Source of the DNA: Stentor coeruleus
Lineage: Eukaryota > Ciliophora > Heterotrichea > Heterotrichida > Stentoridae
Length of the DNA: 33,935 bases
Direction: 5' to 3'
Assembly (NCBI GenBank): GCA_001970955.1
Contig: MPUH01000807.1
Coordinates: 1 to 33,935, forward strand
Shown here: positions 20,585 through 30,954 of the stretch, piece by piece
How the letters are laid out: every line of letters begins with the position of its first letter
Numbering within the stretch: position 1 is the stretch's first letter
Translations under genes and position numbers: made by a program
Notes under the pieces: model-generated
Database searches by the model: none
The model's input: the letters and a program-made list of their open reading frames with translations, nothing else
What the model was told of the DNA's origin: nothing

Positions 20585-22052
20585 TAATGTGATTGATTAT
20601 TAGATTTACCTCCCTTTTATTCTTTATTGTCTATGTAATTATCATTTGTATTCCTACTAAGAATACTTGGCAGTATGGCTTAAAGTCTTTTCACAAGAAC
20701 AAATACAATCCAGACAGAACATAGCAAACGCCTCAAATATTTTAATGAAGACCTAGATACAAGCAATATGGAAGTACAACAGATAACTTGTATACAGAAT
20801 AGAAGAATGTCATAATTTTATAATGAAAGGATATCTAGAAGAAATGCTAAATAAAATATTTATAGAAAATACAAGAAGAATTTCACTGTCAAAAGTTAAG
20901 CTTTTATGAAAATAAATTGATGAATACCTAGAGAAAAACCTAGAAAATCTCTTCATAAGTAAGCCATAATAAATGGATATAAATATTAAATGGAAACCAA
21001 GACCAAGAAGATTGTGTTCGCTGTAACAGGTGTTGTTGCTCTAGCCGTTCTGGTTGTCCTTGGGAAAAAGTACTGCTGCAAGGCAAACAAAAAATGTGAA
21101 GAGTAAAACTAGATAAGTTAGGTTAAGGTTAAAATTTATATGTGAAGATGATAGTCAAAAGATTTAGTAATAGAGATGAACAAGCTTAATGAAGGGCTTG
21201 AATTAGATTTTCTGAAGACGATAAATAAATTATATGAGATACTTTAAAGAATAAGCTTTAGGGAGTGGAGTTTTAGTATTAAGTTGAGTGATAGATAATT
21301 TAGTAATTAATGGAATTTATGTCTGACAATAGTTACTTGAGATTAGAGGAGCTTATTGGCAGAATTATATTGAAATATTAGGGTATTAGAGGGTTTTTAT
21401 AGTAAAAGGATGGGTCATATAATGCTGAGTATGAAAATATGATGATTTATTAAGACTAAGGAAAATTGATGGAAAAAATAGATTTTTTCTATGTCTTATA
21501 AAAATTAAGCAAGTATCTAGGTAAAAATATTAATAAAATGCTTTTTTCAAGTAGAGTATCTTTTTATATATTAAAAAATAAAAGGGTCACTAAATAAGCA
21601 CAACTACAAAAATACATTTCTAAATGATTCTTAAAATTATCAACAGTCTCATCAAGAAGGAAAATATAAATTAATGATTTTAATTCTACTACTTATTCTT
21701 TTTAAAACGCATTATTACCTTAATTCCATAAGCATCTTAAACATTATTTTGTAATAAAACTCACCAAATGCATAATCATCCGCAAAACAAATCATTAACT
21801 ACTTGGCAAATTTTCATTGTTTTGCAAGTTGTGAATTTCTCTAAATAATATAAAAGATTGCTAGAATTTATGATTAATAGAAGACTTTGATAAGTTAGTT
21901 CTGAAAATTTTATATATTAAAATAGCGTGAGAAATCAAAAACTGAATAAACATAATTCAAATATCCTATAATCCATTTAAAATTATCAAAACCAATTCTA
22001 AACTTTATCTTCATAAAATCATACATTTATACAATAAAATATACTACTGACC
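20585..22052. other. AT-rich spacer with a micropeptide gene and possible remnants
   Basis: Apart from the 38-residue ORF at 20990-21106, there are short open stretches in about 20700-20970 in changing frames, such as EEMLNKIFIENTRRISLSK and IDEYLEKNLENLF. They are broken by stops and could be an eroded gene. I identify no family. From 21110 to 22050 I see nothing. Confidence 0.45.
20990..21106 (+). CDS. Small single-pass membrane micropeptide (38 residues)
   Basis: An ATG-to-TAA frame of 39 codons: METKTKK, then an apolar stretch IVFAVTGVVALAVLVVLG (residues 8-25), then a basic, Cys-rich tail KKYCCKANKKCEE. The hydrophobic stretch is 18 residues, about one membrane span, with positive charges on both sides. 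The base composition (several GC-rich codons such as GCT, GTT, CTG) differs sharply from the surrounding AT-rich spacer, which supports coding. The two adjacent Cys after the helix could be palmitoylated. No homologue is known to me, and the function is unknown. Confidence 0.6.
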   Translation: METKTKKIVFAVTGVVALAVLVVLGKKYCCKANKKCEE

Positions 22053-22481
22053 ATGCTGACCTTAAGTAAAGAAAGTACTTCAGACCTAGAAAACATCAGA
22101 TACTTCTTCACAAAGCATGAAAAGCCTTGGAACCCCAAACTTACCCCGAAGATCTACAACTGGAAAACTAGTATCCCTCAATCCTGGCTCAAGCTTCACG
22201 TTAAAAATCATTTTAAAAAAGCCCTTAACAGTTCAAACCTTCGTATAAACGCAAGTGCACTCAATAATAGTAGAGAATTTCTTCATATATTAGCTAACTT
22301 TTCACCAAAATCACAAAAAAAGCAAACAGAAACTCAAAGAAAAAGAAAAATTATCATAAATCTAGCCGAGTTATCTCAAGATCTTGACCTAATAAATAGA
22401 AACAAATATATTGCTGATAAAATTAAAAAAAGCCGAGGCTGTTGCAGCACTACTCCTTTAAAAAAGAAATATGATATTTAA
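22053..22481 (+). CDS. Small basic hypothetical protein
   Basis: 142 residues, Lys- and Asn-rich, with no membrane segment and no recognised domain. A Trp/Pro-containing N-terminal half (KPWNPKLTPKIYNWKTSIPQSWLKLHVKNHF) precedes a charged helical region (TETQRKRKIIINLAELSQDLDLINRNKYIADKIKK). Codon use resembles neighbouring genes. No function can be assigned. Confidence 0.65.
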   Translation: MLTLSKESTSDLENIRYFFTKHEKPWNPKLTPKIYNWKTSIPQSWLKLHVKNHFKKALNSSNLRINASALNNSREFLHILANFSPKSQKKQTETQRKRKIIINLAELSQDLDLINRNKYIADKIKKSRGCCSTTPLKKKYDI

Positions 22482-22813
22482 AAAAACATTGAAAAATTAA
22501 TCTATTAATCAAGATAAACTTTTATGTTGTGATAAATTATGGGTTCAGTTTTTTGTAACTTAATCAAGCTTCATACTGAAAATAATTCAGAAATGATTGC
22601 TAATTTTATAGAAGTACCGACAGTTAGTATTATAAAAGCTTTTATGCTTCGCCTTTTCCTAATATAAACTCAGAATTGGTTGAAAATTTATAGGAGAGGT
22701 TTTAGAAAGGTTTAGTTTTCCTTGGGAAATGCTATCTATAAAGTTTAAAATTTGGTATGAAAAGTTAAGATTTTGATAATATATTATTGAAATACCTAAA
22801 AGACATATAAAAG
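22482..22813. other. Spacer with a possible 42-residue ORF
   Basis: A frame at 22539-22667 begins MGSVFCNLIKLHTENN, a possible N-myristoylation start (MG-x-x-x-S/C is weakly met). It ends early, and a shifted frame continues RLFPNINSELVENL. It may be a small gene or a pseudogene piece. The rest shows nothing. Confidence 0.3.
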
Positions 22814-24064
22814 TTATCTATCTTTTTTTAGACCTTCAGTAAAAAGCAGTTGCTTTAGATATCTTGTATCTAAATTAACTTCTTTTAGCCTTGATTCTAC
22901 TTGTTCAGTGTATTTCATTAGATCTTCACAGACATCTTGGATTTCATCAACAGTCACTTGGTTTTCTACATCGTAAAAAATCACAGTTTCGTTCTTCCTA
23001 TCGATTTTTCCAGTGATTTCTCTGTTCTCAATCATTTTCGTCACTATCTCATCAGCTTTTTCTTCTTCAGTTTCTTTTTTAAGCTGTTTAAAGGTTAAAC
23101 TAGCATAAACTTTTGTGAGCTTTTTAACTTTGTGCTTAATTAGAGCAGTTTTGACCTTTTTAATTAGTCCTTCGTTTTTATCCATTGCCCAGAAGTTTTT
23201 AGCTTTTATAATAAAGGAAAGCACGGACTCTTTATCCCCTTTACCTCTTATGTATTCAGTGAAAAGCGATGAAAGCTTGCTGTAATGTTCACAGGAATGA
23301 TGACGGACTATACTACTAAAACGACTTGGAGCAAGTCTTGGAACATGATACTGAGAACCATCTGTAATAAGATGGATAAGAACTTGTTTTTTATAGCTCT
23401 CAATACTAGCGATATGGATAGATTTCGATGGCATACAGATCGCCAGCTCATAAAAGTAGTTAACCCGCGAGTAATTCTTTAGAATCAATGCTACCGAGCC
23501 AATATAATAGAAAAAAAGCACACATTGAACTCCTGTAACTTTAGAATTTGAACATACTTGAAGGAAGCTGCTATTCATAATTCTTTCAAGCTCGTATAAT
23601 TTTTTATTAAATAAGCCAAGCTTTGCCACCAAATAATGAATTGGCGTGATTTCGCTAATTTTTTGAGATCTTTCAAGTACTTGTAAAAGAGTGAACTGGG
23701 CTTTTTTTGAGTAGTCTGGCATAGAATGTCCAATTTCAAAAGAGATTTCACCGAATTTTAAGCTCAGTCTAAATAAGTATTTGATAAATGCAGAGTTAAT
23801 TTCATTACTAACACCGATTAAGAAGTCTTGTGTTAAACTTAGCCACCTATCTAATTGGGTATCAGGAACTTTTTTGATATGTTTCCAGCGGAGGTTTAGG
23901 ATGATTAAGGTTAGGGGCATTATGTTTTTGCTTACTGAGACATTGTAAAAATAGTCGATTTCATCTGATGTTAAGTTCTTGGTTTTTGACTTAACATGAC
24001 CAATGAAGTCATTGTATTTCTCTTCTTTGAGCATCTTGCTAGACTTACTGCAGAAATCATCCAT
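22814..24064 (-). CDS. CSN3: COP9 signalosome subunit 3
   Basis: The 416-residue protein has the alpha-helical repeat plus C-terminal PCI domain of CSN3 (human 423). The clearest stretch is YYIGSVALILKNYSRVNYFYELAICMPS, then SIESYKKQVLIHLITDG, which follows the human CSN3 pattern closely. The PCI winged helix at about 310-370 contains KLTKVYASLTFKQL and KMIENREITGKIDRKNETVIF, matching the family's 'I..G.I...I....G.V.F' block. In the COP9 signalosome, CSN3 is structural, supporting removal of NEDD8 from cullins in the nucleus and cytoplasm. It is intronless and intact. Confidence 0.92.
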   Translation of the reverse strand: MDDFCSKSSKMLKEEKYNDFIGHVKSKTKNLTSDEIDYFYNVSVSKNIMPLTLIILNLRWKHIKKVPDTQLDRWLSLTQDFLIGVSNEINSAFIKYLFRLSLKFGEISFEIGHSMPDYSKKAQFTLLQVLERSQKISEITPIHYLVAKLGLFNKKLYELERIMNSSFLQVCSNSKVTGVQCVLFFYYIGSVALILKNYSRVNYFYELAICMPSKSIHIASIESYKKQVLIHLITDGSQYHVPRLAPSRFSSIVRHHSCEHYSKLSSLFTEYIRGKGDKESVLSFIIKAKNFWAMDKNEGLIKKVKTALIKHKVKKLTKVYASLTFKQLKKETEEEKADEIVTKMIENREITGKIDRKNETVIFYDVENQVTVDEIQDVCEDLMKYTEQVESRLKEVNLDTRYLKQLLFTEGLKKDR

Positions 24065-24333
24065 TTTTTATATAAGTTCTAATTAGGAGGCTTTGTTTGT
24101 AGGCTGATTTTTCTGTGTGCATATGAGGTATTTGATTTTTATATCAGTTTGTGTTATTTTTTAGTGTTATTTCATAGATTCCGCAGCACATACTCATCTG
24201 GGTTGTTTTATGATCAATAGGTAGGCTTATTTCTCCATGTATTTAATAGCTGTAATTTAGCTAGTAGTTTTAATACTTTAATATGCTGCTCCAAAGGGAT
24301 TTTACTGCTGTTTTTAATTCAGATTTGATGATA

Positions 24334-24545
24334 AACATTAATATTTTTTTCCCATTGAGATTAAGCATATGAAGGCTAACTGTTATGTGCTCGTATTTGC
24401 TATTGTGCTAGTTTGTTGCTTGTTCTAGCTCAGCTATCNTAACATTAATATTTTTTTTCCATTGAGATTAAGCATATGAAAGCTAACTGTTATGTGCTCG
24501 TATTTGCTATTGTGCTAGTTTGTTGCTTGTTCTAGCTCAGCTATC
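24334..24545. repeat. ~105-bp direct repeat around a single N, two mismatches
   Basis: 24334-24438 is repeated at 24441-24545 across the N at 24439. Two base differences are visible (T-run/CCC boundary and gaagg/gaaag). Likely two haplotype ends left unmerged. Confidence 0.85.
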
Positions 24546-24923
24546 TATCTCAGTTTTGAGTTTTTTTGAATATTGTATATTTTCATAAATTCAATTCTTA
24601 TTGATTGATTAGATGGGACTACTAATCTAATATTGAACCCTATTTTGCTTTTTGTGCGATTTGCTTAAGTTCCATCTTTTTCTTCAAATATCTTATGCAA
24701 TATGTTTTTCCCCTCCATCATCAAAAAAGCAGTCACCTACTGGATAATTTATATTTATCCATATTGAATTATCAATGGCTATAATAAAACTTTAAGAAGG
24801 CTGATATTGAGGCCTGCTGGCCTTTAATTAAATCTTAAATACTTCTTCCATTACTTTCATTCAAATGTTCTGCCATATATATTTTTATCTTTTAATATCA
24901 AATTTTGTAAAAATTAATAAGCA

Positions 24924-25027
24924 TGATTTTTCTTTTTAAAATATTTATAGGTTAACAGTGAATATATATAATGTTTGATTTTTCTTTTTAAAATATTTAT
25001 AGGTTAACAGTGAATATATTTAATGTT
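24924..25027. repeat. 52-bp tandem duplication without an N
   Basis: 24924-24975 is followed directly by a near-identical copy at 24976-25027. It is non-coding and has no N, so it may be a real tandem duplication. Confidence 0.85.
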
Positions 25028-25352
25028 TTCTAGCATTTTATAATGATTTTTTCTTATATTTAAATTACTATATCATAACTTTTTATCTTGAAATAAACTG
25101 ACTAAACTATTTATTAAAATATAGATTTCACTTAACTCAAAAAAATCATTTTTATAATAAACCTCTCCTAAAACATTAATTTATAAATGCATACAAACTA
25201 AAATTCCATCTTACGCCCTAAAAAATTTTAAAACTTCTCTGCATAAACCCAAAATTCTACATAAATCACATAAATAATATAATTTTCTAAAATTTTCACC
25301 TATAATTAAATATAATAACCATGATAACAACCAAAGCATTTTCATAAAAACT

Positions 25353-26807
25353 TTACTGATAATTAGGATCAATATTAAATGTTCTTCCTTTATTATAAGC
25401 CATTTTATCTGGTGAAGCTTCATAAGGCATCAATGAATCTCTCAATGTAAACCCAATACCTTTAGCCATATAAATATCAAATTTAGCCCTTCCCAAGCCA
25501 GTAACTGAAATCCACCCAAGTCCATGAATCACAATATCTCTAGCTGCTCTATTGCTTGCTACACAATTTATCTCAGCTTCATGTTTAATCCATTCAAATT
25601 CCCCATTATATTTAGGCCATAAAAGTTTTCCTGCTTGTCTATCATAAACATCCATACTAAGTTCTCTTTTAGTTTTATGGACTGAAGTGTTTTGTGATAC
25701 AAAAAAAGTCAAATATTTAAACTCCCCTTCTATAAGCTCGATTCTAACCATAGCACCAATCCAAAAACTAAACTCATCAGTTGCTGTAAGAACAATAGGT
25801 TTGATTTTTTTATTTGGGATGATACTTTTTGCATCTTCAGCTAGGATTTTGAATGTTGCTTGTGAAAAAGTTGGAATGCCGGGGGTGTCAATAATCTTAA
25901 CACCCAAGCTTTTTAATGGAACTTCAATTGGAGAAAGTGTTGTTCCAGGAACAGATGAGGTTGTTAGTTCAAAAAATTGTTTTTTATATTTTTCTTTAGG
26001 TAAATTCCAGCATTGCTCTGAAAGTTTATTAATAAAGCTTGATTTCCCTGAGTTTGTTGCCCCAACGACGTATATTTTTCTATCAATTTTGGTTTTTAGC
26101 TGACTTATAAGCTTAATCACTTTATCAAAACCAAAACCAGTCTTTGAAGATAAGGCGCATATGTTTTGTTCACTAATCAAACCTCTTGTTGTTTCTACAG
26201 CCCATTGGAAAATTCTTGTTTCCCTAGCGCCTACAGGCAAAGTATCAAATTTATTCAGAACTAAAATCAAGTGGCATTTTTTCTCAAATGCTAAATCATA
26301 AACTTCTTTTATAAACGATCCGTTGAAATCTATAATATCGACCACTTTTATAATTATCGAATAGTGCTTGATTGGGTCAAAAATCGATTTTAAAGAATTA
26401 AGTGGGGTTTTAGAGTTGATTTCACAAGTAACTTCTGGAAGTGTACCGTTTTTGGATATTTTAAAACAACGCATACAGATAATAGGTTTGATTTTAGGCC
26501 TTTGTTGGTAATGACGCAATGGAACCGCGACTTTGATTCTTTCTTCGATATCATCAATTTCATTGATTTCCTCGAATTCCACATTGTCTTGTCTCTGTTT
26601 CTTTTTTTTTGCTTTGAAGTCCTTAAGATTAAAGTCTTCATTATACTTGATTTCTTCTAATATATTTTTAGCTTTTAAATTTTGTGTTAATGTATTTTTG
26701 TACTTATTTTCTGGTATAAACCCTTCTTGATTAGCATTAGTATGCTGGAACATTACCCCACATCCTTGGCAGAATTTTGTAAAAGCTCTTCTAAAGGTGC
26801 AGAGCAT
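25353..26807 (-). CDS. Circularly permuted YqeH/NOA1-type GTPase
   Basis: The 484-residue protein has the GTPase motifs in permuted order: G4 NKFD (185-188), G5 around CALSSKTG, then G1 GATNSGKS (249-256) and G3 DTPG. This order defines YqeH-class GTPases, which assist assembly of the small ribosomal subunit; the eukaryotic members NOA1 and RIF1 act in mitochondria or plastids. A four-Cys zinc knuckle is formed by CQGC (13-16) and CMRC (111-114), as in YqeH. The basic, Phe/Arg-containing N-terminus (FRRAFTKF) could be part of a mitochondrial presequence, but it is short before the first Cys. It is intronless and ends in TAA. The role in mitoribosome assembly is inferred from the family. Confidence 0.9.
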   Translation of the reverse strand: MLCTFRRAFTKFCQGCGVMFQHTNANQEGFIPENKYKNTLTQNLKAKNILEEIKYNEDFNLKDFKAKKKKQRQDNVEFEEINEIDDIEERIKVAVPLRHYQQRPKIKPIICMRCFKISKNGTLPEVTCEINSKTPLNSLKSIFDPIKHYSIIIKVVDIIDFNGSFIKEVYDLAFEKKCHLILVLNKFDTLPVGARETRIFQWAVETTRGLISEQNICALSSKTGFGFDKVIKLISQLKTKIDRKIYVVGATNSGKSSFINKLSEQCWNLPKEKYKKQFFELTTSSVPGTTLSPIEVPLKSLGVKIIDTPGIPTFSQATFKILAEDAKSIIPNKKIKPIVLTATDEFSFWIGAMVRIELIEGEFKYLTFFVSQNTSVHKTKRELSMDVYDRQAGKLLWPKYNGEFEWIKHEAEINCVASNRAARDIVIHGLGWISVTGLGRAKFDIYMAKGIGFTLRDSLMPYEASPDKMAYNKGRTFNIDPNYQ

Positions 26808-27115
26808 TTTTTCTAATGATTTAAGATATAATATATAAATATTTGATGCTAGAATAATATATGATTTTTTTATTGAAGAACTTTTTTAAAGATTTTGGGC
26901 TGTTGTTATTGATTTGTGGTTTTTATTTTGAGTTTTTGATGAATTTATAAGTATTTTTAGGTTAGGTTTATATAAAAGGGAGAATTAATAGTTTTGAGAT
27001 ATAGATTAGTAAAGCCGAGTGAAAAGTTATTTGCTTCATGTATTATATAGACTATTCATTGATATATTATATTAAGGGTGTGCAAGAAAAATTTGAATGC
27101 TATAACTAAATGGTC

Positions 27116-27166
27116 AGATAATAAAAGTATTTAGATATTTNAGATAATAAAAGTATTTAGATATTT
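27116..27166. repeat. 25-bp direct repeat around a single N
   Basis: 27116-27140 is repeated at 27142-27166 across the N at 27141. Probable assembly join. Confidence 0.8.
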
Positions 27167-28101
27167 AAGGAAAAAATTGTGATATAGAATTTACAAATTA
27201 ATATAAGTAATTGATTGATAAAAAATTGAGGATGATTTATTTTATATTATCTTTGAATTGAATAAATACTCAGCAAAATCTAATTATATGTATAACTTTA
27301 CTATTACTATATATATGAGATTTTCATAATATAAAATGTTTATTGATTGCTTCTGTTTGATTTTAAAACTTAGAGTCTTAATTATCATATTTCAAAGCAA
27401 CTCTCAGAGGTATTTCAATCATTATTATTTTATATAAGGAATAGTAAACTTACCTTAAAAACATTTTACTTGGCTAAATTCTAAAAGTTTCCTAGCAACA
27501 AAAACTTAAGTACCTCTTAAATAATTAAAATTTGATAATATGCTTACTACATAACTTTGCAATAACAATATTTCATATGTATTGAAAACCAAAATAGCAT
27601 AGTTTTTCTTATAAAATATATTTTATCTTACTGAAAAAAAAAGTTGTTTTCGCTATTGGAATATTTGAATGTATAATATAAAATTTAATATATTTAATAA
27701 TTTATGATAATTTGCTAATACTATAAGCAGCTTGAATCAAAATTTATGCATAACGCTTATATCAAAAGTATTTATTAAGCATTATGGTAGTTAGTTTTTA
27801 AATGATATTTTTTATTATTCATACTTTAATAAAATGTTTATCCTTTAAAGATTTTTATGTTCAATAACCAAAATAAATGATTGGTATATTTTTATATCAT
27901 GCATTTTACTTGGATATATACTAATAGAATTTTACCTCCATGCAATAAAGAAGATTATAATAATTGATTTTCATGATGCTAATTTTTTAAAGCTTAATGT
28001 GATTAAAGTTTATATAAATATATAAATGAACTATTTTTATTTGTATAGGGGAATATAGTATATTCAATCATCTTAAATAAGAATATAAAATTCGATGATT
28101 T

Positions 28102-28208
28102 TCTACAATCTTCGGAATTTTCAAAATTACTTTTAAATTTCCTCGATATTTTTGNTCTACAATCTTCGGAATTTTCAAAATTACTTTTAAATTTCCTCGA
28201 TATTTTTG
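28102..28208. repeat. 53-bp direct repeat around a single N
   Basis: 28102-28154 is repeated at 28156-28208 across the N at 28155. Probable assembly join. Confidence 0.85.
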
Positions 28209-28715
28209 ATATTTAAAACTTAAACTTCTCTATCATTATCTAACCAAACATTATGCGTTAACATTAATTCTAATTCAGAAACATTTAGATGTAAATTCTA
28301 ATCATGTCAGACCTAAAGTAGTAATATCCAATTAGTGTTCAAGTTATAGCATCAACTTGGCAAAAAGAATCTCACAACCTATACGATAATGACAGCAGCA
28401 GTACAAACAAGTGCACATTCAAAATAACTTCTTCCTCAACTATCTATATAGAAAATAATATCTGCAAACTTTATATCATTCAAAACCAAAAAAAATTACA
28501 ACAAAGCTCATAATTATTGCATAAATTATTATTATCTTATTAAAACATAATTATTATAACTTTTCACAATTCTCAACCAACTCTTCATATATATTTTCCA
28601 TTATTTTCAATAAACAATATATATTATTCCCTACTTTCCTAATATTATTAACTAAAATTTCATTATTTTTTCATAAAAAACCCCTATACTTTATACTCCT
28701 CGTTCAAGTAAGTTT

Positions 28716-29727
28716 ATGCTTCCAAACTACGATCCACTTATAGGTTTTAAACTTAGCCAAGGAGATTTCATAACTTACCAAATCGGCAATTCATCAACCA
28801 AACGACTGTGGCTAGCAATCCGATACTGTTTCCCTAAAGGAGTTGAAATTTCTGAAGGAGACTCCGTGAAAATAGGCCGAATCCGAATGAAAATAGGAAA
28901 ATTGTCCTAACAAGCACAACGGAAGAAAGGGAAAACATGCCTAAATGCTTTGACTCACTTGCTTCTCAAGTTGAAGTTAATGAAGAACTTAACCAAGAAG
29001 CCAGTTGTAGGATATGCTTTTCAAATGAAATCACTGAAAACAACCCTTTAATATCCCCTTGTGAATGCATAGGGTCAATAAAATACATACATGTTGAATG
29101 CATAAAAAGTTAGTTAAGAAGCCGAATCCAGACAAAAACTACAGGTTTTGCAGTTAGTTATTATTGGAACGACCTTGTTTGTGAATTATGTAAAACTTCG
29201 TTACCAGCTTCAGTTTATTATCAAGGTATAAAGATGGACCTTGCTTCTATTTAATACCCAACAAAACCTTATGTTTTATTTGAAGAATATACTCCAGAAA
29301 GCATAAACTCTAATGGAATATATGTTGTCACTATGGATGAAGGTAAAAGCATATCGGTTGGTAGATCTCAGGATGCAGATTTTAGATTTCTGATATTTCT
29401 GTAAGCAGGAAACATGCATCAATCAATTTTTCAGGGGGCAAGTTTATGATTTCTGATAATAAAAGTAAATTTGGCACGCTTATTAAAATGAAAAAAGTTA
29501 TTAGTCTTTCTAAAGATAAAAGTATTTCGATACAGGTAGGGAGAACGATGCTTCATATTTGTGTGAAGAAAAAAATCAATTGTAAAAAAATTTGTTGCAA
29601 CCCATTTAGGAAAATCGCCCTTGAGTGTACGTATATAACACAAGAAGGGTTTGATCATAGTTTATTTGACCCAAGATTAGGAATGGATTCGCATAGTGTA
29701 CGTAGTGTTTCATATAATGAAAATTAA
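28716..29727 (+). pseudogene. Broken FHA/RING-CH (RINGv) protein gene
   Basis: The pieces follow one protein plan. First comes an N-terminal stretch ending VEISEGDSVKIGRIRMKIGK. A RING-CH zinc domain follows (CRICFSNE...SPCECIGSIKYIHVECI, later LVCELC). Last is an FHA domain (ISVGRSQDADF, then SRKHASI and NKSKFGT), which binds phosphothreonine. Four lesions break it: a frameshift near 28897-28901, TAG at 29111-29113 where the RING-CH Trp is expected, TAA at 29252-29254, and a frameshift near 29387. No 15/16-nt GTA...TAG intron covers these points. Both frameshifts look like loss of one A and could be sequencing errors, but the two nonsense codons could not be explained that way. Intact proteins of this type would be membrane-less ubiquitin ligases with phosphopeptide binding. 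Confidence 0.72.
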
Positions 29728-30954
29728 GAAAATAATTGTAATTGAATTTTTAAAAGTTATGCTGACTTTGATTTATGATTTTTTTTTAATTTGAGAAGGT
29801 TTTTTATAGTAAGTTTTAAGATTAAATTTAGTTGAGAAGAGTGACTAAGTTTTTTAGAATATTTTTTAGATATGGATTTTGTTATCATTAGATTAAGATT
29901 ATATTAAAACTTATCTAAAATTTCAATTTTAAATTACAGGGAAATTATTTAAGTTGCTTATAACTAGGAACATGTGATTTGTATTCAATTAGATTCAAGC
30001 TAAACATTTTTTAACTTGAATATCATTTTTCTAATCTTAACATTCAAACTCATAAATTTTTAAGGGAATTCAATATTTTATTAAATTCAGGAAGTTGTAA
30101 TACATTACTAATTTAAATTCAATAAAAAAAGATACTTTACAATCAGTTGGTCATTTAAGAGGCTAAAATAGGCTGTTTGATTAAGCAGTTATTCTATTCA
30201 TAATTACTATCTTGCTAAAAAGCATGAATAAATTAAATTTATCTTAAAATATCAACAGAAGTAGGAATGAAGGTTCTTAACTTTAAAGAAAATGAACTGA
30301 TACATTGATTAAATATTAGTGAGTAGATATTAGGCAAAAATAAGATAGATTGTGCTAACTAGATCATCTAAAAAAGTGAAAATTTGCAGTGAATTTTAAA
30401 ATTCTTTAAAATATTATTTCTAGTCATCCATAATTCACAAAAAAGAACTCAAAGGTTTTGCTAAATCAATGGATAANTTTATTATAAACCACATTTTCTT
30501 GATTTAGTCAAAAATATGATAAATAGCCTCAAGCACTCATATTTCCTTAATACGAAGCTGAAATAAAAAATATGAGAAAAGCTTGCAAACCCATAATAAG
30601 GCTTTAACTAATCAAAAATGTTATAAAATTTATTGGAATGATGCCATTCTGTAGTTCAAATAATTAAGTTATAATATATGATGTCAGATCAAGTATAAAT
30701 CAAAATAAATAAGTAGTATATTGCATATACAAATAGCTAAATTTTTGCTTACCAATCTAGCTAAGAAGCTTTTAATTAGCTTTATAAGATTTATCACTCA
30801 AATCCCAATATTTTTAAAACTTAGATTTATTTATTGAATGCTTTAATTAGTTTTAACACTTGATAAAATATTTAAAAATACAGTTTTATAAACCAATTAA
30901 ATACATTTATGATATTACATGCATAATAAGATAAGAATATGTCTTTAGTCATTT
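29728..30954. other. AT-rich spacer, nothing recognised
   Basis: About 1.2 kb with no coding signal. It contains the N at 30477, the only one without a visible flanking duplication. Confidence 0.6.

Larger units (their letters stand above)
24065..25352. other. AT-rich spacer with repeats
   Basis: No gene is seen. It contains an N-join duplication (24334-24545) and a 52-bp tandem duplication (24924-25027). The rest is plain AT-rich sequence. Confidence 0.6.
26808..28715. other. Long AT-rich spacer, no gene seen
   Basis: About 1.9 kb of extremely AT-rich sequence without supported coding. It holds two N joins with flanking copies (27116-27166 and 28102-28208). Confidence 0.6.

Noticed and set aside
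24720..24810. Short minus-strand open stretch (AIDNSIWINI...) that could be a transposase or enzyme remnant
   Set aside because: Only about 28 residues between stops, with no family match I can defend.
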